Source: Theobroma cacao (lineage: Eukaryota > Streptophyta > Magnoliopsida > Malvales > Malvaceae). Taken from it: a DNA stretch of 64,000 nt. Both the position numbers and the translations under genes were made by a program. Of this stretch, positions 1-10,740 are shown in pieces. Positions within the stretch are counted from its first letter, which is position 1. Every line of letters begins with the position of its first letter. The stretch lies in assembly GCF_000208745.1 (NCBI RefSeq), contig NC_030850.1, positions 7,348,509-7,412,508 on the forward strand, written 5' to 3'. The notes beneath the pieces are model-generated. The model did not search any database and was not told the DNA's origin. It worked only from the letters and a program-made list of their open reading frames with translations.

Positions 1-86
1 TTTGATATATTTCTTTATGTTTTCAGCTGCATGCATGGTCTATGATCAATTGGGAAAAATCTATTGACGGATTGTATGAACTTCAG

Positions 87-2223
87 GTGCAGTTATGTTC
101 TTGTTTGAAGGCAATTTTGGTAACATCTTGCATACTGGAGACTGTAGACTCACCCCTGAGTGCCTACAAAATTTACCTGAGAAGTATATCAGCAGGAAGG
201 GAAAAGAGCCACTATGTCGTCTTGATTATGTTTTTCTAGACTGTATTTTTGGTAGATTCTCTCAAAGTCTACCCAGCAAGCAGTCAGCAATCCGTCAGGT
301 AGTCTTAGTTTTTTGGTAATTCATTTACATTATCTTGTCAATGTAGGCATAATGGGAATTTAGAATGTTTTGCTTTCATTTCTCATGATTGCATATACAA
401 ACTTAAGGAACATCAATGAGGTTGGTCTATCATAAGCTGACACTATTTTCTTTAGTCACTGACATTTCCACAGTGTGTGGGGTTGCAATTCCTCTTCCTG
501 TTTTTGTTGTGAACTCTGATATTTTTTAACTTAAAGGGAATAATTTACTTTGGGTGTTAAACATTGCTTTTATCTAGTAAGGCACTGAAGCAGGAAAAGT
601 ACACATAAGCAGGTGGTCCTCTTTGTATTTATATGTTACGAGTAACAAAGTAGTAAAAAACTGATAGCTTTTAACCTAATTCCTTAATAAGCATGATATC
701 ATCAACACAGACAGTGGCAATATGTTTATAACAACACAATTAGGCTTCATCCAAACATTTCTTTGAAAATATTACTCTATTGATTTTTTTTTATTCTTTT
801 GTCATTTTTTGATTACTCTTAGTAAGTTGTAATTTCACAAGGCTATACTCATTCATATTGCGCTTATCTTCTGTTTGTACAGACCAACATATGTGTGCCG
901 CGATGTTTTAAGTTGATGTAATATTTTATATCGATGAAGCAGGTTATCAATTGTATATGGAAGCACCCAAATGCACCCATGGTGTATCTGACCTGTGATC
1001 TTCTGGGGCAGGAAGAGATTCTGACCAGCATTTACAGAACCTTTGGGTCCAAGATACATGTTGATAAGGCAACTAATCCAGATTGTTTTCAATCTCTGAG
1101 AATCATAGTTCCTGAAATCCTTTCAGAAGATCCATCTTCCCGTTTCCAGGTGTTTGGTGGTTTCCCTAAATTATCTGAAAGAGCAACAGCCAAGATTGCA
1201 GAGGCCCAAGCTAATTTTCAGCCTGAACCCCTCATTATACGACCTTCAGCAATGTGGTACGCATGTGAGGAAGAGCGTTCAGAAATTGATAGTAGATGGA
1301 AGATAAGATTTAATGAAGCAATAAAGGATCAGTTTGGTGTTTGGCATGTCTGTTACTCAACGCACTCATCTAGGGAAGAACTAGAGTGGGCTCTGATTCT
1401 TCTTGCTCCTAAAAGAGTTGTATCAACAACCCCCAGCTGCTGGGCTATGGAGTTGGATTATGTTAGGAAGCATTGCCGTGATACCAAAATAAGTTCTGAT
1501 GATCCTCTTTGGAAGCTTCTGGACATTGATGTGGACGCTTGTCCACAAGTAAATTCACCCATTAAAATTGTAGCTTGTTCTCCCATGGTTGAAGGGCCCA
1601 CCCAATCTTATGCAGAACTGGAATTGCGGCCTATTAATGTATCTTCTTGCAAGAAAATGCTCTTGACTTTGTCTCCTCCAAGCAAAAGGCCACCTGTGAC
1701 ACTGTTTGGTCAAGCAAGAGTTGGTCTCCGTGATTCTAGTATTGCACATGAGGCAAAAATCATATATAAAAGAGACAACCCTCCATGTGTTGTCAGTAAA
1801 ATGGAGCAGGTATCTGTGATCCAGGAGGACACCAATGATGATTCTGGGAATAGATTACAAAACAAACTGGTGGCTGAAGATGCTGCATTGCAATGTAAGA
1901 AGTTGGTGAGAAGTGAACCTTGTGAGAAAAGATCAGAGAACAAGCTAGACACCAATGATACTGTTATGCTGAGTGAGGAGATGAGAAGGGAAACTTATTA
2001 TGAGTATATATTTGAAAACGAGCAGGTGGATGAAACTGCAATGCTATGCGAGAAGTTAACGAGAAAGGAAATTCATAACAAGTGTTCTTACTCCATTGGA
2101 TCTTCAAAGAGCTATAGTGACAGCTTTCGAAAGTTGTACAGGTCAATGAATGTGCCTGTGCCTAAGCCTCTTCCCTCTTTGGTGGAGCTTATGAATTCCA
2201 GCAAACGGTCCAGGAGAGTTTAA
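87..2223 (+). CDS. SNM1/Artemis-type DNA cross-link repair nuclease, 3' part (partial)
   Basis: Two final coding exons are visible: 87-298 and 943-2223 (stop TAA 2221-2223); earlier exons lie left of the window. Exon 87-298 follows an acceptor ending cttcag and reads (G)AVMFLFEG, then HTGDCR, the metallo-beta-lactamase metal-binding motif of the SNM1/Pso2 family. The CAG|gt donor at 298 joins in frame to GTT at 943. The long exon holds the DRMBL part, with VYLTCDLLGQEE, a PLIIRPS stretch and the THSSREELEWA motif near 1350-1395, then a charged C-terminal tail of about 200 residues that is not a recognisable domain. Family members are 5' exonucleases acting in cross-link or double-strand-break repair in the nucleus. 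The closest Arabidopsis match from memory is the SNM1-like protein At1g27410. The ATG at 934 belongs to the intron end and is not a start. Confidence 0.88.
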
Positions 2224-2797
2224 TTCTTGGTAGTCCTGTGAAGATGACATTCTACTGGCTTTTAATTCATGCTTGCCTGGTGAAAATATTTGTTACATGC
2301 AGAATGTTCCCAAAAACAGACCACCAGTTAGTCTTGTATCACAAGTGGGATCTGAATGTGTTTTAGGTGAAGCAGGGCAAGCTCCCATGGGGTCTATGCT
2401 TCTATGATCGAACCATTAGGCAGCAACTGCAAGCAGTCTGCAATGGTGCCTAGCACCATTGTTGTTATACAGAAATTCTTTCCCCTCGGAATAAAGGGTG
2501 TGAGTTTTATTAGTGATGATACACTTAAATCTTATACTGCAAACAAGGGGTAGGAGAAATTACTGTCGTTGTCATTCTTTTATGTATTCCTATTAAAGGA
2601 GTAGAGCTTCGGAATAACGTAATGTTGTTAATCTATATCCCAAAAAAATGTAATGCTCTTCTTTATACATATGTCATGTAATCAGTATCAATTTATAATC
2701 TGATCACAGATTTCCTTAAATGATCCTAAATTAGTTGTTGATTTCCACTCTTCACCTTCATAAGAAATTTATTTATTTTTCTTTCAATTGATTAGGG
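2224..2797 (+). other. 3' UTR and spacer of the SNM1-type gene
   Basis: Non-coding sequence after the stop. An AATAAA-like signal lies near 2490 and T-rich or AT-rich DNA follows near 2580-2700, so the transcript probably ends here. No other gene is seen. Confidence 0.4.
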
Positions 2798-2984
2798 ATG
2801 ACCAATGGATCCGAATGTGCTGCAAATGAGTTTCCCTGGCGAAAGTCATTCAACCATGGATACTTTCGCTTGCTTAATGCACAAAAGATAATTCAACAAA
2901 ACAAGTTTCCATTTCAACTGCGAAAAGAACTTCTGAAGTCAAAAGATTCTCACAATTTAACCAAGGATACTTTCGCTGGCTTCC

Positions 2985-3340
2985 AATGATCCTCTAGTTA
3001 GATAATCAAGGGCAGCTGCAAGGGTTTCCTCATCCAATCCCTCCATCTTCACCACTGGCTCATAATCATCTCAAGTGACAACTTGATCCTCACTCTAATT
3101 TTATTTGTTGTTTTTATTGCATGAGCGATCTCACCAAGTTTCTCATCATCTACAGTTTTATCAACATTTTTCCATTTTACGGTGAGATCTTGGTTGTGAA
3201 GTTCCCATAGATGAAAATGCTTTTGCTTTCACCTCTTCCTCAACTTCAGTCTACAGGCATTGAATTAGCCCCCATTATTTTCCTCCAAATCAATATCAGT
3301 AAGCGATTCAGCAAAACTTCCTGTTATAACTAAAAGCTTT
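2985..3340 (-). pseudogene. Decayed coding remnant, unidentified acidic protein
   Basis: On the minus strand, short stretches read like protein but sit in different frames: ESLTDIDLEENNGG (about 3330-3270), TEVEEEVKAKAFSSMGTSQ (about 3250-3195), QDLTVKWKNVDKTVDDEKLG (about 3200-3140) and EPVVKMEGLDEETLAAALDY (about 3065-3005). Frame changes and stops separate them, so no intact gene remains. The acidic composition and lack of low complexity argue for former exons. I do not recognise the family. A plus-strand ORF at 2798-2989 overlaps the end of this block and is probably chance. Confidence 0.35.
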
Positions 3341-4045
3341 CAACAACAATAACTGCAAAAGCTAGTACTGAAGCATGCAGTTGCACCCATAATTGATGCA
3401 CGCATGAAATTATTATCCATCTATACGAAAAAAATATATCATCTTTTAAAAAAAAATTAACAAAGTTTTCAAATTGAATAAGAATAAACAATCCTTTAAC
3501 AATATTTCAAAGAGTTTTCACTTTTCCATTCTAAACAAGAAATTAGTAACAAGAACAAGATCATAATGAATACTTGTGTTGGCCAAGTATAGATAAGAAT
3601 TCTTGATTGTAAAGGGAAGCCTTTTGTAACGGATAATGGGAATTACATTGTCAATAATTTGTATTTGAAGAAAGATGTTGGGGATTAATTGCAGGTTGCA
3701 AGTCAAGTATTTTGGAGGATTTGACAGTTTTGTTGAACATGGCTTGTTTCTTGATATGGCACTACTGTCATTGTTATGTTAGGATTGTGAGAGAGGCGCT
3801 AACGAATGAGTTTGGATGATCTATGATATTGTAACTTTTATTTTACAGTAGTTCCTTTCAGGTGGACATTAACCGAAGTAATGAATGAATGACACAAGTC
3901 TATTGCATTTATACACTGCCTTTCTTGCTTTCATAAGATATGATCTAAAACTCGTGGTGAGTTAGAACCATGTTATACCATGGAAAGGGAGAATCAATGG
4001 AATATGCATCATTGAAAGTTTGGGATTCCACTTTTGAAAACTGGT
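3341..4045. other. AT-rich spacer
   Basis: Intergenic DNA between the coding remnant and the last exon of ndhO. It contains the likely 3' UTR of ndhO on the minus strand. Nothing else is recognisable. Confidence 0.4.
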
Positions 4046-6132
4046 TCACAGTCTCTCGTAGTCGAGCTTCTCAGACTGCAAGGAAGAACATGAATCAAGC
4101 AACCGTGGTTACTATAAATGCTTCCAATTAAAAAAAAAATGTACAACAACCATTTTATTCAGCAGTTTAGTTATGTGTGACAGCCAAAAATAACAACCTC
4201 CGACTGCTGAGTTGATTGTTCATCCACTGAATTAGCCAAGCTAATATACTGACAAATTTTTTTTGAGTGCAGGCAGGCATCAAGCTTATTGGAACAAGAA
4301 TTGGCTATAATTCTTGAACCTCTATTACTGAACAGGTATTTTTGTAGTGAATGATACAGAAGTTATAGAAAGCTTCTTTTTTAGACTTTGAATAAGGTTA
4401 AGCTATTTTGCCAAACTAATAACCTGGTTGACTTTGGTTCATTGAGTGTGAAGGAGCTCAAGCGGTTAACAGTACCTTGATAAGCATGTCTGTAGGAAGC
4501 CAAGCAGGTGCTGTTGGGATGCCAACCCATGCAACCTGCAAAAATGATGCAGAAGTTACAAGCTCATTAGACCACATTGCCATATGCTTCAGAGCTCAGA
4601 AGGAAGCCTTTTTGGGCAGGAGAAACCTTAATTTACATACTTTCTGGTAGAGAGCTAGCTAGCCCTTGGTTCTTTTAGTAATCATCCCAGTCTTTAATAA
4701 ATATTGAAAGTGGACCAAAATAAAAAGGCAAAGGTATGAAGGAAAATTTCTTACAAGTGCATATTCTCCAGTCTCAAAATTACGTAGATCCAGGACCTAA
4801 AATGCATCAAGCAGGTTGTAAAAGATTTAATGGCCTCTGAGATGTCCTACTGGAAATAGAGGAGAAAGTTTTCTAAAGTAGCACCTCACCGCGGTCTTCA
4901 TATATGTAGTCCAGGCCTTTGTAGTAAGGGGGATGCCCTACGGACAGATACTAAACCAAAAACCAAACATGTCATTGTTGCTGTAATCTTATCCTGATGC
5001 TAAGCAAAATTAGATACAAATCCAAAGAGCAACTAAACAAGGATGCTTATAAAGCTTAGCTTCTATATAAACTCTTTATCAGAAATAAAAAAGAAAAAAG
5101 GAACATATTACTCCTACTCCCTCCTTACTTTCTTTGTTATATAGGAGAAGCATATATGTTGCCTAAAATGTTAGTTATGCTCATAGTTTTGTCATCATTT
5201 TTCATGCTTAATGCACCCTGTCCTTGCTGGTTTCGACATTAAGACATGAAGGCACGGAAGTTCATGTAAATTCTTGTCATAGTTTCTAAACACCGACACA
5301 ACTGTTGATGAAAAATTAAATCTATTGGGACAGTCCTCACAATCAGCTGTATGTAACCTGCGAATTAGATGACAGTGATGAAGCTGTTTAGACAGATTTT
5401 TTGCATCAACATGATAGCATCAACAAAAATTTGTATGGATCGAAGAAGCCATGGGCCTAGAGGAAGAGAAACTCACGCAACTGGGACAGTTGAAATGCTA
5501 GAGGAAATTCAACTAGTACGATGATTGATAACAAACCAGCTGGAATTATTTCTTATTGACTGTCTACTTTCGATTTCTTGCACTTTCACCAATCTGTCCC
5601 CCATCCCCAGTGTCAAATAGGAGTAATAAAAACTTAGCTTTGGAAAATTTAATCACCATGGAAGAAGATACAACAAAAAGAAGTGAACCCCATAGCAAAA
5701 ATCAGCTCATTTCCACTTACATTAACACTGTTGAGATACTTCTCTTTGTCCACCCTCACAATCTGACCTTTCTTCACTGCCCAAAGAACCACACTATCAC
5801 ATAAGGAAAAACCACTCCTATCATTTCAAATCAAGCAACTTCATTGACCATAGTTCAAGGAAGTTTCAGAGAAACTCACTGGAATAGACAGGCTTTTTGG
5901 GACGTGGCTGAGCTGCGGGGGTTTGAGGTTGAGCATTGCTAGACCCTTCAGCGTTTTTGGTCTGTGTAGTAGTAGTAGCCTTTTCCTTTTCAGGTTCAGC
6001 AGCAGCAGCAGCAGCAGCTTTTATGAGTCTAATTGATGAAAACCGAAGATGGTTTCTTCTTCTTAAGGTTTGTGGAAATGAAGAGAGGCATGAGAAAGAG
6101 GCGTGCGAGAGAGCAGCAGCAGAGAATGCCAT
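4046..6132 (-). CDS. ndhO: Chloroplast NDH complex subunit O (NdhO)
   Basis: Nuclear gene for a stromal/membrane-arm subunit of the chloroplast NAD(P)H dehydrogenase-like complex, which works in cyclic electron flow around photosystem I. Exons on the minus strand are complement(4046-4075, 4476-4535, 4755-4796, 4885-4950, 5721-5776, 5880-6132), 507 nt or 168 aa. All five introns have GT/AG ends and keep frame. Residues 1 to about 50 are Ser/Ala/Arg-rich with few acidic residues, as expected for a transit peptide, and include an alanine run coded by a GCT/GCA repeat. The mature part carries YSMKKGQIVRVDKEKYLNSV, then YLSVGHPPYYKGLDYIYEDR, VLDLRNFETGEYAL, VAWVGIPTAPAWLP and the C-terminus SEKLDYERL. 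Length fits the family (158 aa in Arabidopsis). The last exon is only 30 nt. A plus-strand ORF over exon 1 is antisense shadow. Confidence 0.93.
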
Positions 6133-6663
6133 GGAAAAGAGACTACTTCAAAGTGAAGGTGCGACCTCTTCTCAGTGTCTTATAGATAGACAGATAAGAG
6201 ATGATGATGCCCCCTTGTTTCTTCGTTTCATTTCTAACGGCCAGATTTTCAAGACAAAAATCTGTTGGTTCCCAGTAAACGTGCAAGCGACGTTGACGAA
6301 GGTAAACGGCTACGTGGGTTTAAGTTTACCTGTTGTGTTAATACAATCAGTTTGTTAAAAGAAAAAAGTGTTAATTTAATTTGAAATATTATTATAAAAA
6401 TATTTTTAATTACATTAACAATAAATAAAAAAATGTCTAAGGACAGGTCGCACGAAACATGGGCTTAAAAGTCAAGCTGTGTTAGTCCTGGCCAGAGTGC
6501 GCCCAGCCCGGCCATGAACACATCTACTACAAGCAAGCCTCCCCGAGAGACAATCGTAGCTACCTTCTGTTTAAAGCCCCAAACCCCAACGGTTTCTTGA
6601 TAAACTAACTTTTGAAATTACAATAAAAGAGGTTCATGAACCATAAGTAGAGCAAGAAACAGT
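6133..6663. promoter_or_regulatory. Shared divergent promoter region, ndhO / ABCI10-like
   Basis: The 531 bp between the ndhO start codon (minus) and the ABCI10-like start codon (plus) must hold both promoters and both 5' UTRs. Both products are predicted to act in the plastid. A GC-rich stretch at about 6430-6535 resembles, on the minus strand, the hAT-type sequence often starting GTTCATGGCCGGGC, so part of the region may be transposon-derived. No TATA box could be assigned with confidence. Confidence 0.5.
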
Positions 6664-9600
6664 ATGAATTTGTCTACTCTTCTTCGTACCTCTCTCCCTC
6701 ATCCTCATCTACCCCCTCTTCACTCAACTTCTTCCACCAGGTTCAACCCCCCCCACCCCAACTTCCATTACGTTGGAATTCTTTAAGCTAAGCATTTCTT
6801 CAAACAGATTATGGTTTTCTCTCTTTTTTTGGTCTTTTCTTCTTGTGGGTGTTTTAGTTTCTGTTGTTCGGTTGCAGGGATAATGCTACTGAAAATGTTG
6901 CTATCGAGGGTCGTAAGATTAACTTCTCGGTTAATACGAGGCAGGGCAAAATGGTGCCAATTCTCAAGGATTGTTCGATTCGGATTCCTTCTGGACAGTT
7001 GTGGATGCTTCTTGGTCCCAATGGTTGTGGTAAATCTACCCTTTTAAAGGTACATTCAGTCTCCCATTGGGTTGTTTTTTTTGGGTGTTAGAAAATCAAT
7101 GTGGATATAATTAATCTGAAAAAGAAAAATGCTTTTGTACCCCACCTGATGCGATAATAATTTATTAATTCAACTGTAATAACTTAATTATGAATTTAGA
7201 GACGCAGTTGAATTTTTCTGAAAACCATATGATTAGGGAGTGCAGATAATTGGGACAAAAGTAGCACTGTGGCGGGGCAAGCAGCATTGTTCATCTAAGA
7301 CTACGTGTGCTGCTATTATGTGTTCGCAAAACTATTGCTTTTCTTTTAGTTTTGAAAATATAGACTGAATTATTATGAGCTGCTAATATGGTGAATCATG
7401 CAGATCTTGGCAGGTCTTTTGACCCCCTCAAATGGAACTTTGTTTGTTAGGAGGCCAAAGAGTTATGTATTCCAAAATCCAGATCATCAGGTTGGTTCTT
7501 TTCATTGGGAAAAACTCTTTTAGATTGCTTTATGTTTTGTGTTTTGTTCTTGGATTATTTTTCTTAATTCTAAACTTGTAATGAGTTGAGTTTTTGGGGC
7601 TCTTATGGCTGGGATGTTATAGTTTTTATAACCTAGATTTGACCATGGCATTGCAAAGAACCATATTAGTGCTGTTAGATGGTTAAACGTGGCTATTGTC
7701 ATTCATATTTGGTGATTAAAACAAGATGAATATGCTTAGTTGTTGTTTTAGGAAAATGGAATGTAAACTACATAGGGATTCTTGTTTAAGCTTGAAGTGG
7801 TTTTAGACTTTTAAGGATTAAATTATTAACCTAATTCACTTCTAAGAAGCTTCTGTGACTATGAGGCTGCATTTATTTGCAACTGTTATAGAAGGGATCT
7901 TCATGTTTTGAGAAAGTTTAAGGACTAGGAAGATACGTGGTCTATAATTTTCTTCCAGAATCTATTTTGTATGAAGAATTTGAGACCAGTATTTTATAGT
8001 TCTTCCGTCTATTGTACTTCATTGGTTTTAAGCGGATAAAAGAGGCATGGCATCCTTTTCTATACCAGCTACTGAAGTTTTTGTACTGGCTCCTGTCTGA
8101 TTTATTACACTGATAGCTTCAATAGTCATGGCATTTTTTTTTAGTTTCTTTTTTGGTGTTCCAGACTTACTAGGCAAGTATACAGGCCATCTTTTCCACT
8201 CCAGGCTTCCCTATTAGTCTTTGCTCATATTGTTGTGGTCTTGTTATGTTGGCTGAAATTTCTGCATGGTCTTTTAATGCTATGCCTTCTCCATTGTCTG
8301 TTCAATTTAACATTTCTTACCCATGTAGGAAGAGCATGAAATTAGTATTTTATTGAAAGCTGCAGGAGGGCGAGAAAAGAAGGCAGGTATTAACACGACT
8401 AGTCTGAGATATAGGAAGGTAGGAAAGAGATTAATGACCAGTTGTGGAAGCCAGGAAGCTGCTAATATAAATGTTTCAAGAAATGTTCCTAGAAAATGAG
8501 GAAGAATATCTTGATACATAAACAAAAGTCATGCCACCTTATAGGTTGTGAATCTAGCCTTAGTTCATTCTATAGGGCCAGTCAAGTGGGTTCTCTTATC
8601 CCATATCTGCCAGTCTAGCAACTTGATTTGACTCTGCCCCTCTTGACTCCTCTCTAGACGTAGAATAGAGGGTAACTCTCAATACATGGTACCTTTGCAT
8701 TATCTGCTACACTTCTTTTGAGCAATTCAATATTTCTTCAGTAGAAGTGTGCAAAAGCCTAAGAAATGATGATCATTGGAAAACATAAATTTTCACAATT
8801 CTAGTTTGTATACATGTTGATCTGACATGAGCTCTAAAGGTTGTTGAATGTCCGAATAAATTGAGAGCTTGAGAAGTAGGGAACAAAATATTAGATACAC
8901 ATACAGTTTTACTTTCTTAAAGTTTAAAAATTTTCAATCCTTAGCTTGGTAATAAATTTGGTTTTGGAAATACTTTATCACCGGTTTCCTCTTTATTTAC
9001 CTTCTTTCTTTTCCAATGTTTCTCACTGTAACTGTTTCAGTGAGTCACAATGTGTTTTCTTAACTGAAAGGAAGGGTGTCCGGTTTCTTGTATATAATAT
9101 GATAAGATATGAAAGGTGTAAAAGGCTTCCACTGTTTTCACAAGAATTATGACCTTTTCATCCTTTTTTCCATCACTGAAGGAGCCATGCCTGAGCCGTG
9201 CATTGATTTTCTTTGCTGCCATCACATCACCATCACCACTGTTACTACCAGAGCTATGACTGCTCTGCTATAAAGCACGCCAATAGTTATATCCTGGGTT
9301 TTATCTTCAGAATAAAATGTATAACTGTGACTATGATTTATTGTTCCTTTACAGCAGAAATAGCTTTTAACTGCTAATGCCTTTGTTTGAAGTTATGCTA
9401 CCCTGCTGCTGCCTTTCTAATGAGTATACATGGGCAATCTTAATAACTGCATTTTGTTCCATGTCTCATTTTGGGCCATTTGGCTTTTCCGACATGTCAA
9501 TGTGTTGGACAAAAATTTTATGTATTCAATGGTGAGCTATAAGACCCAGTATGAGCAACTTATTTATGAGTAGTAGAGTTCTAAGAGGAACTAACCTGAG

Positions 9601-10740
9601 TTTACACCAGTTGCATCTTTCGTCATGCAGGTCGTGATGCCTACAGTTGAAGCTGATGTGGCATTTGGCCTTGGTAGGTTAAACTTAACAAATGCTGAAG
9701 TCAGAATGAGGGTGTCAAAAGCTTTGGATGCTGTTGGCATGTCTGAATACGTACAGGTAAGATTTTGTATTCAACAGCTTTAGATATATGTTGAATATTG
9801 TATGTTACTCAAGGTTGATCATCTTGCACTTTTTTCAGAGGCCAGTTCAAACTCTTAGTGGTGGTCAGAAACAAAGGGTCGCTATTGCTGGTGCTTTAGC
9901 TGAAGCATGTAAAGTTTTGCTGCTGGATGAGCTTACAACTTTTTTGGACGAAAGTGATCAGGTGAGTAATAGTAGACACAAGATAGAGTATGTATCCGTT
10001 TTTGCTAGTACAAGTTTTTGGACGTGTGAAACATGTTGAAATGCACAAGAAAAACATATCATAAGAGGAGCCTCTTAACAGTTATGATTGTTAGCATTGT
10101 GAATTTATTTTCTCTTTAACTCTTTCTTTTTTAGTTCAGATTTCTTTTAAAGTCAAATAATTTATTTTTTCATTTTTTCTAAATGGGGAAATAGCATTAT
10201 TGCATTACATATGGACCCACCATTAAGGACTGTATAATGTACACAGCATATTTCTTTTCTTTATTATTATTTTTTACTTAGTGGCCTACCTTGATGATTC
10301 TACAAGGGTGTAAAAAATGGAAATGACCAGACATCCGTAGACTTCTTCCAGTCCACACGATTGCAGTTTAGCTTCAAGACCTATGTCTAATATTTGATGA
10401 TTATGGATATTCTTCATTTAGATGTTTCTATAGAACTAGTCATGTCAATAAGCATGACTTTTGGAACAGTTCTCTATTCCTGTCTATTTGATATTTTCCT
10501 GAACAAAATTATTCATTATTACTTGGTTAGATTGGGGTGATAAAAGCCGTCCAGAATCTTTTGCATATATCTGGAGAAGTCACAGCACTGTGGGTCACCC
10601 ATCGTTTGGAAGAGCTTGAGTATGCAGATGGTGCCGTATACATGGAAGATGGGAGAGTGGTTATGCATGGTGATGCAGCAAGCATAAGTAAATTCATCAA
10701 AGCCAAGCAATCTTCTTATATTAACCATATAAATTCTTGA
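6664..10740 (+). CDS. ABCI10: ABC transporter I family member 10-like ATPase, probably chloroplast
   Basis: Soluble nucleotide-binding subunit resembling the ATPase of ECF/cobalt-type transporters. Exons: 6664-6740, 6878-7049, 7404-7490, 9631-9756, 9839-9961, 10531-10740 (795 nt, 264 aa); every join keeps frame. The start [10 protein letters not shown] opens a Ser/His/Pro-rich leader of about 25 residues, consistent with a plastid transit peptide. Walker [10 protein letters not shown] is at about residues 72-80, the Q-loop FQNPDHQ at 106-112, the ABC signature LSGGQ at 160-164, Walker B VLLLDE at 180-185 and the H-loop histidine in LWVTH at about 219. The C-terminus keeps the [10 protein letters not shown] motif I recall from Arabidopsis ABCI10 (271 aa). 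There is no membrane domain, so it needs a partner such as an ABCI11/ECF-T protein. Intron 3 (7491-9630) is long, and I saw no gene inside it. Confidence 0.9.

Noticed and set aside
934..942. ATG at 934 as start of a 429-aa gene
   Set aside because: The upstream exon 87-298 joins in frame to 943, giving SAIRQVINCIW as in the SNM1 family. The ATG lies in the intron end.
2798..2989. 63-codon plus-strand ORF
   Set aside because: No recognisable motif. It overlaps the minus-strand coding remnant, which reads more like protein.
5936..6358. 140-codon plus-strand ORF
   Set aside because: It is antisense to ndhO exon 1; its Ala run is the same GCT/GCA repeat and the protein has no other features.
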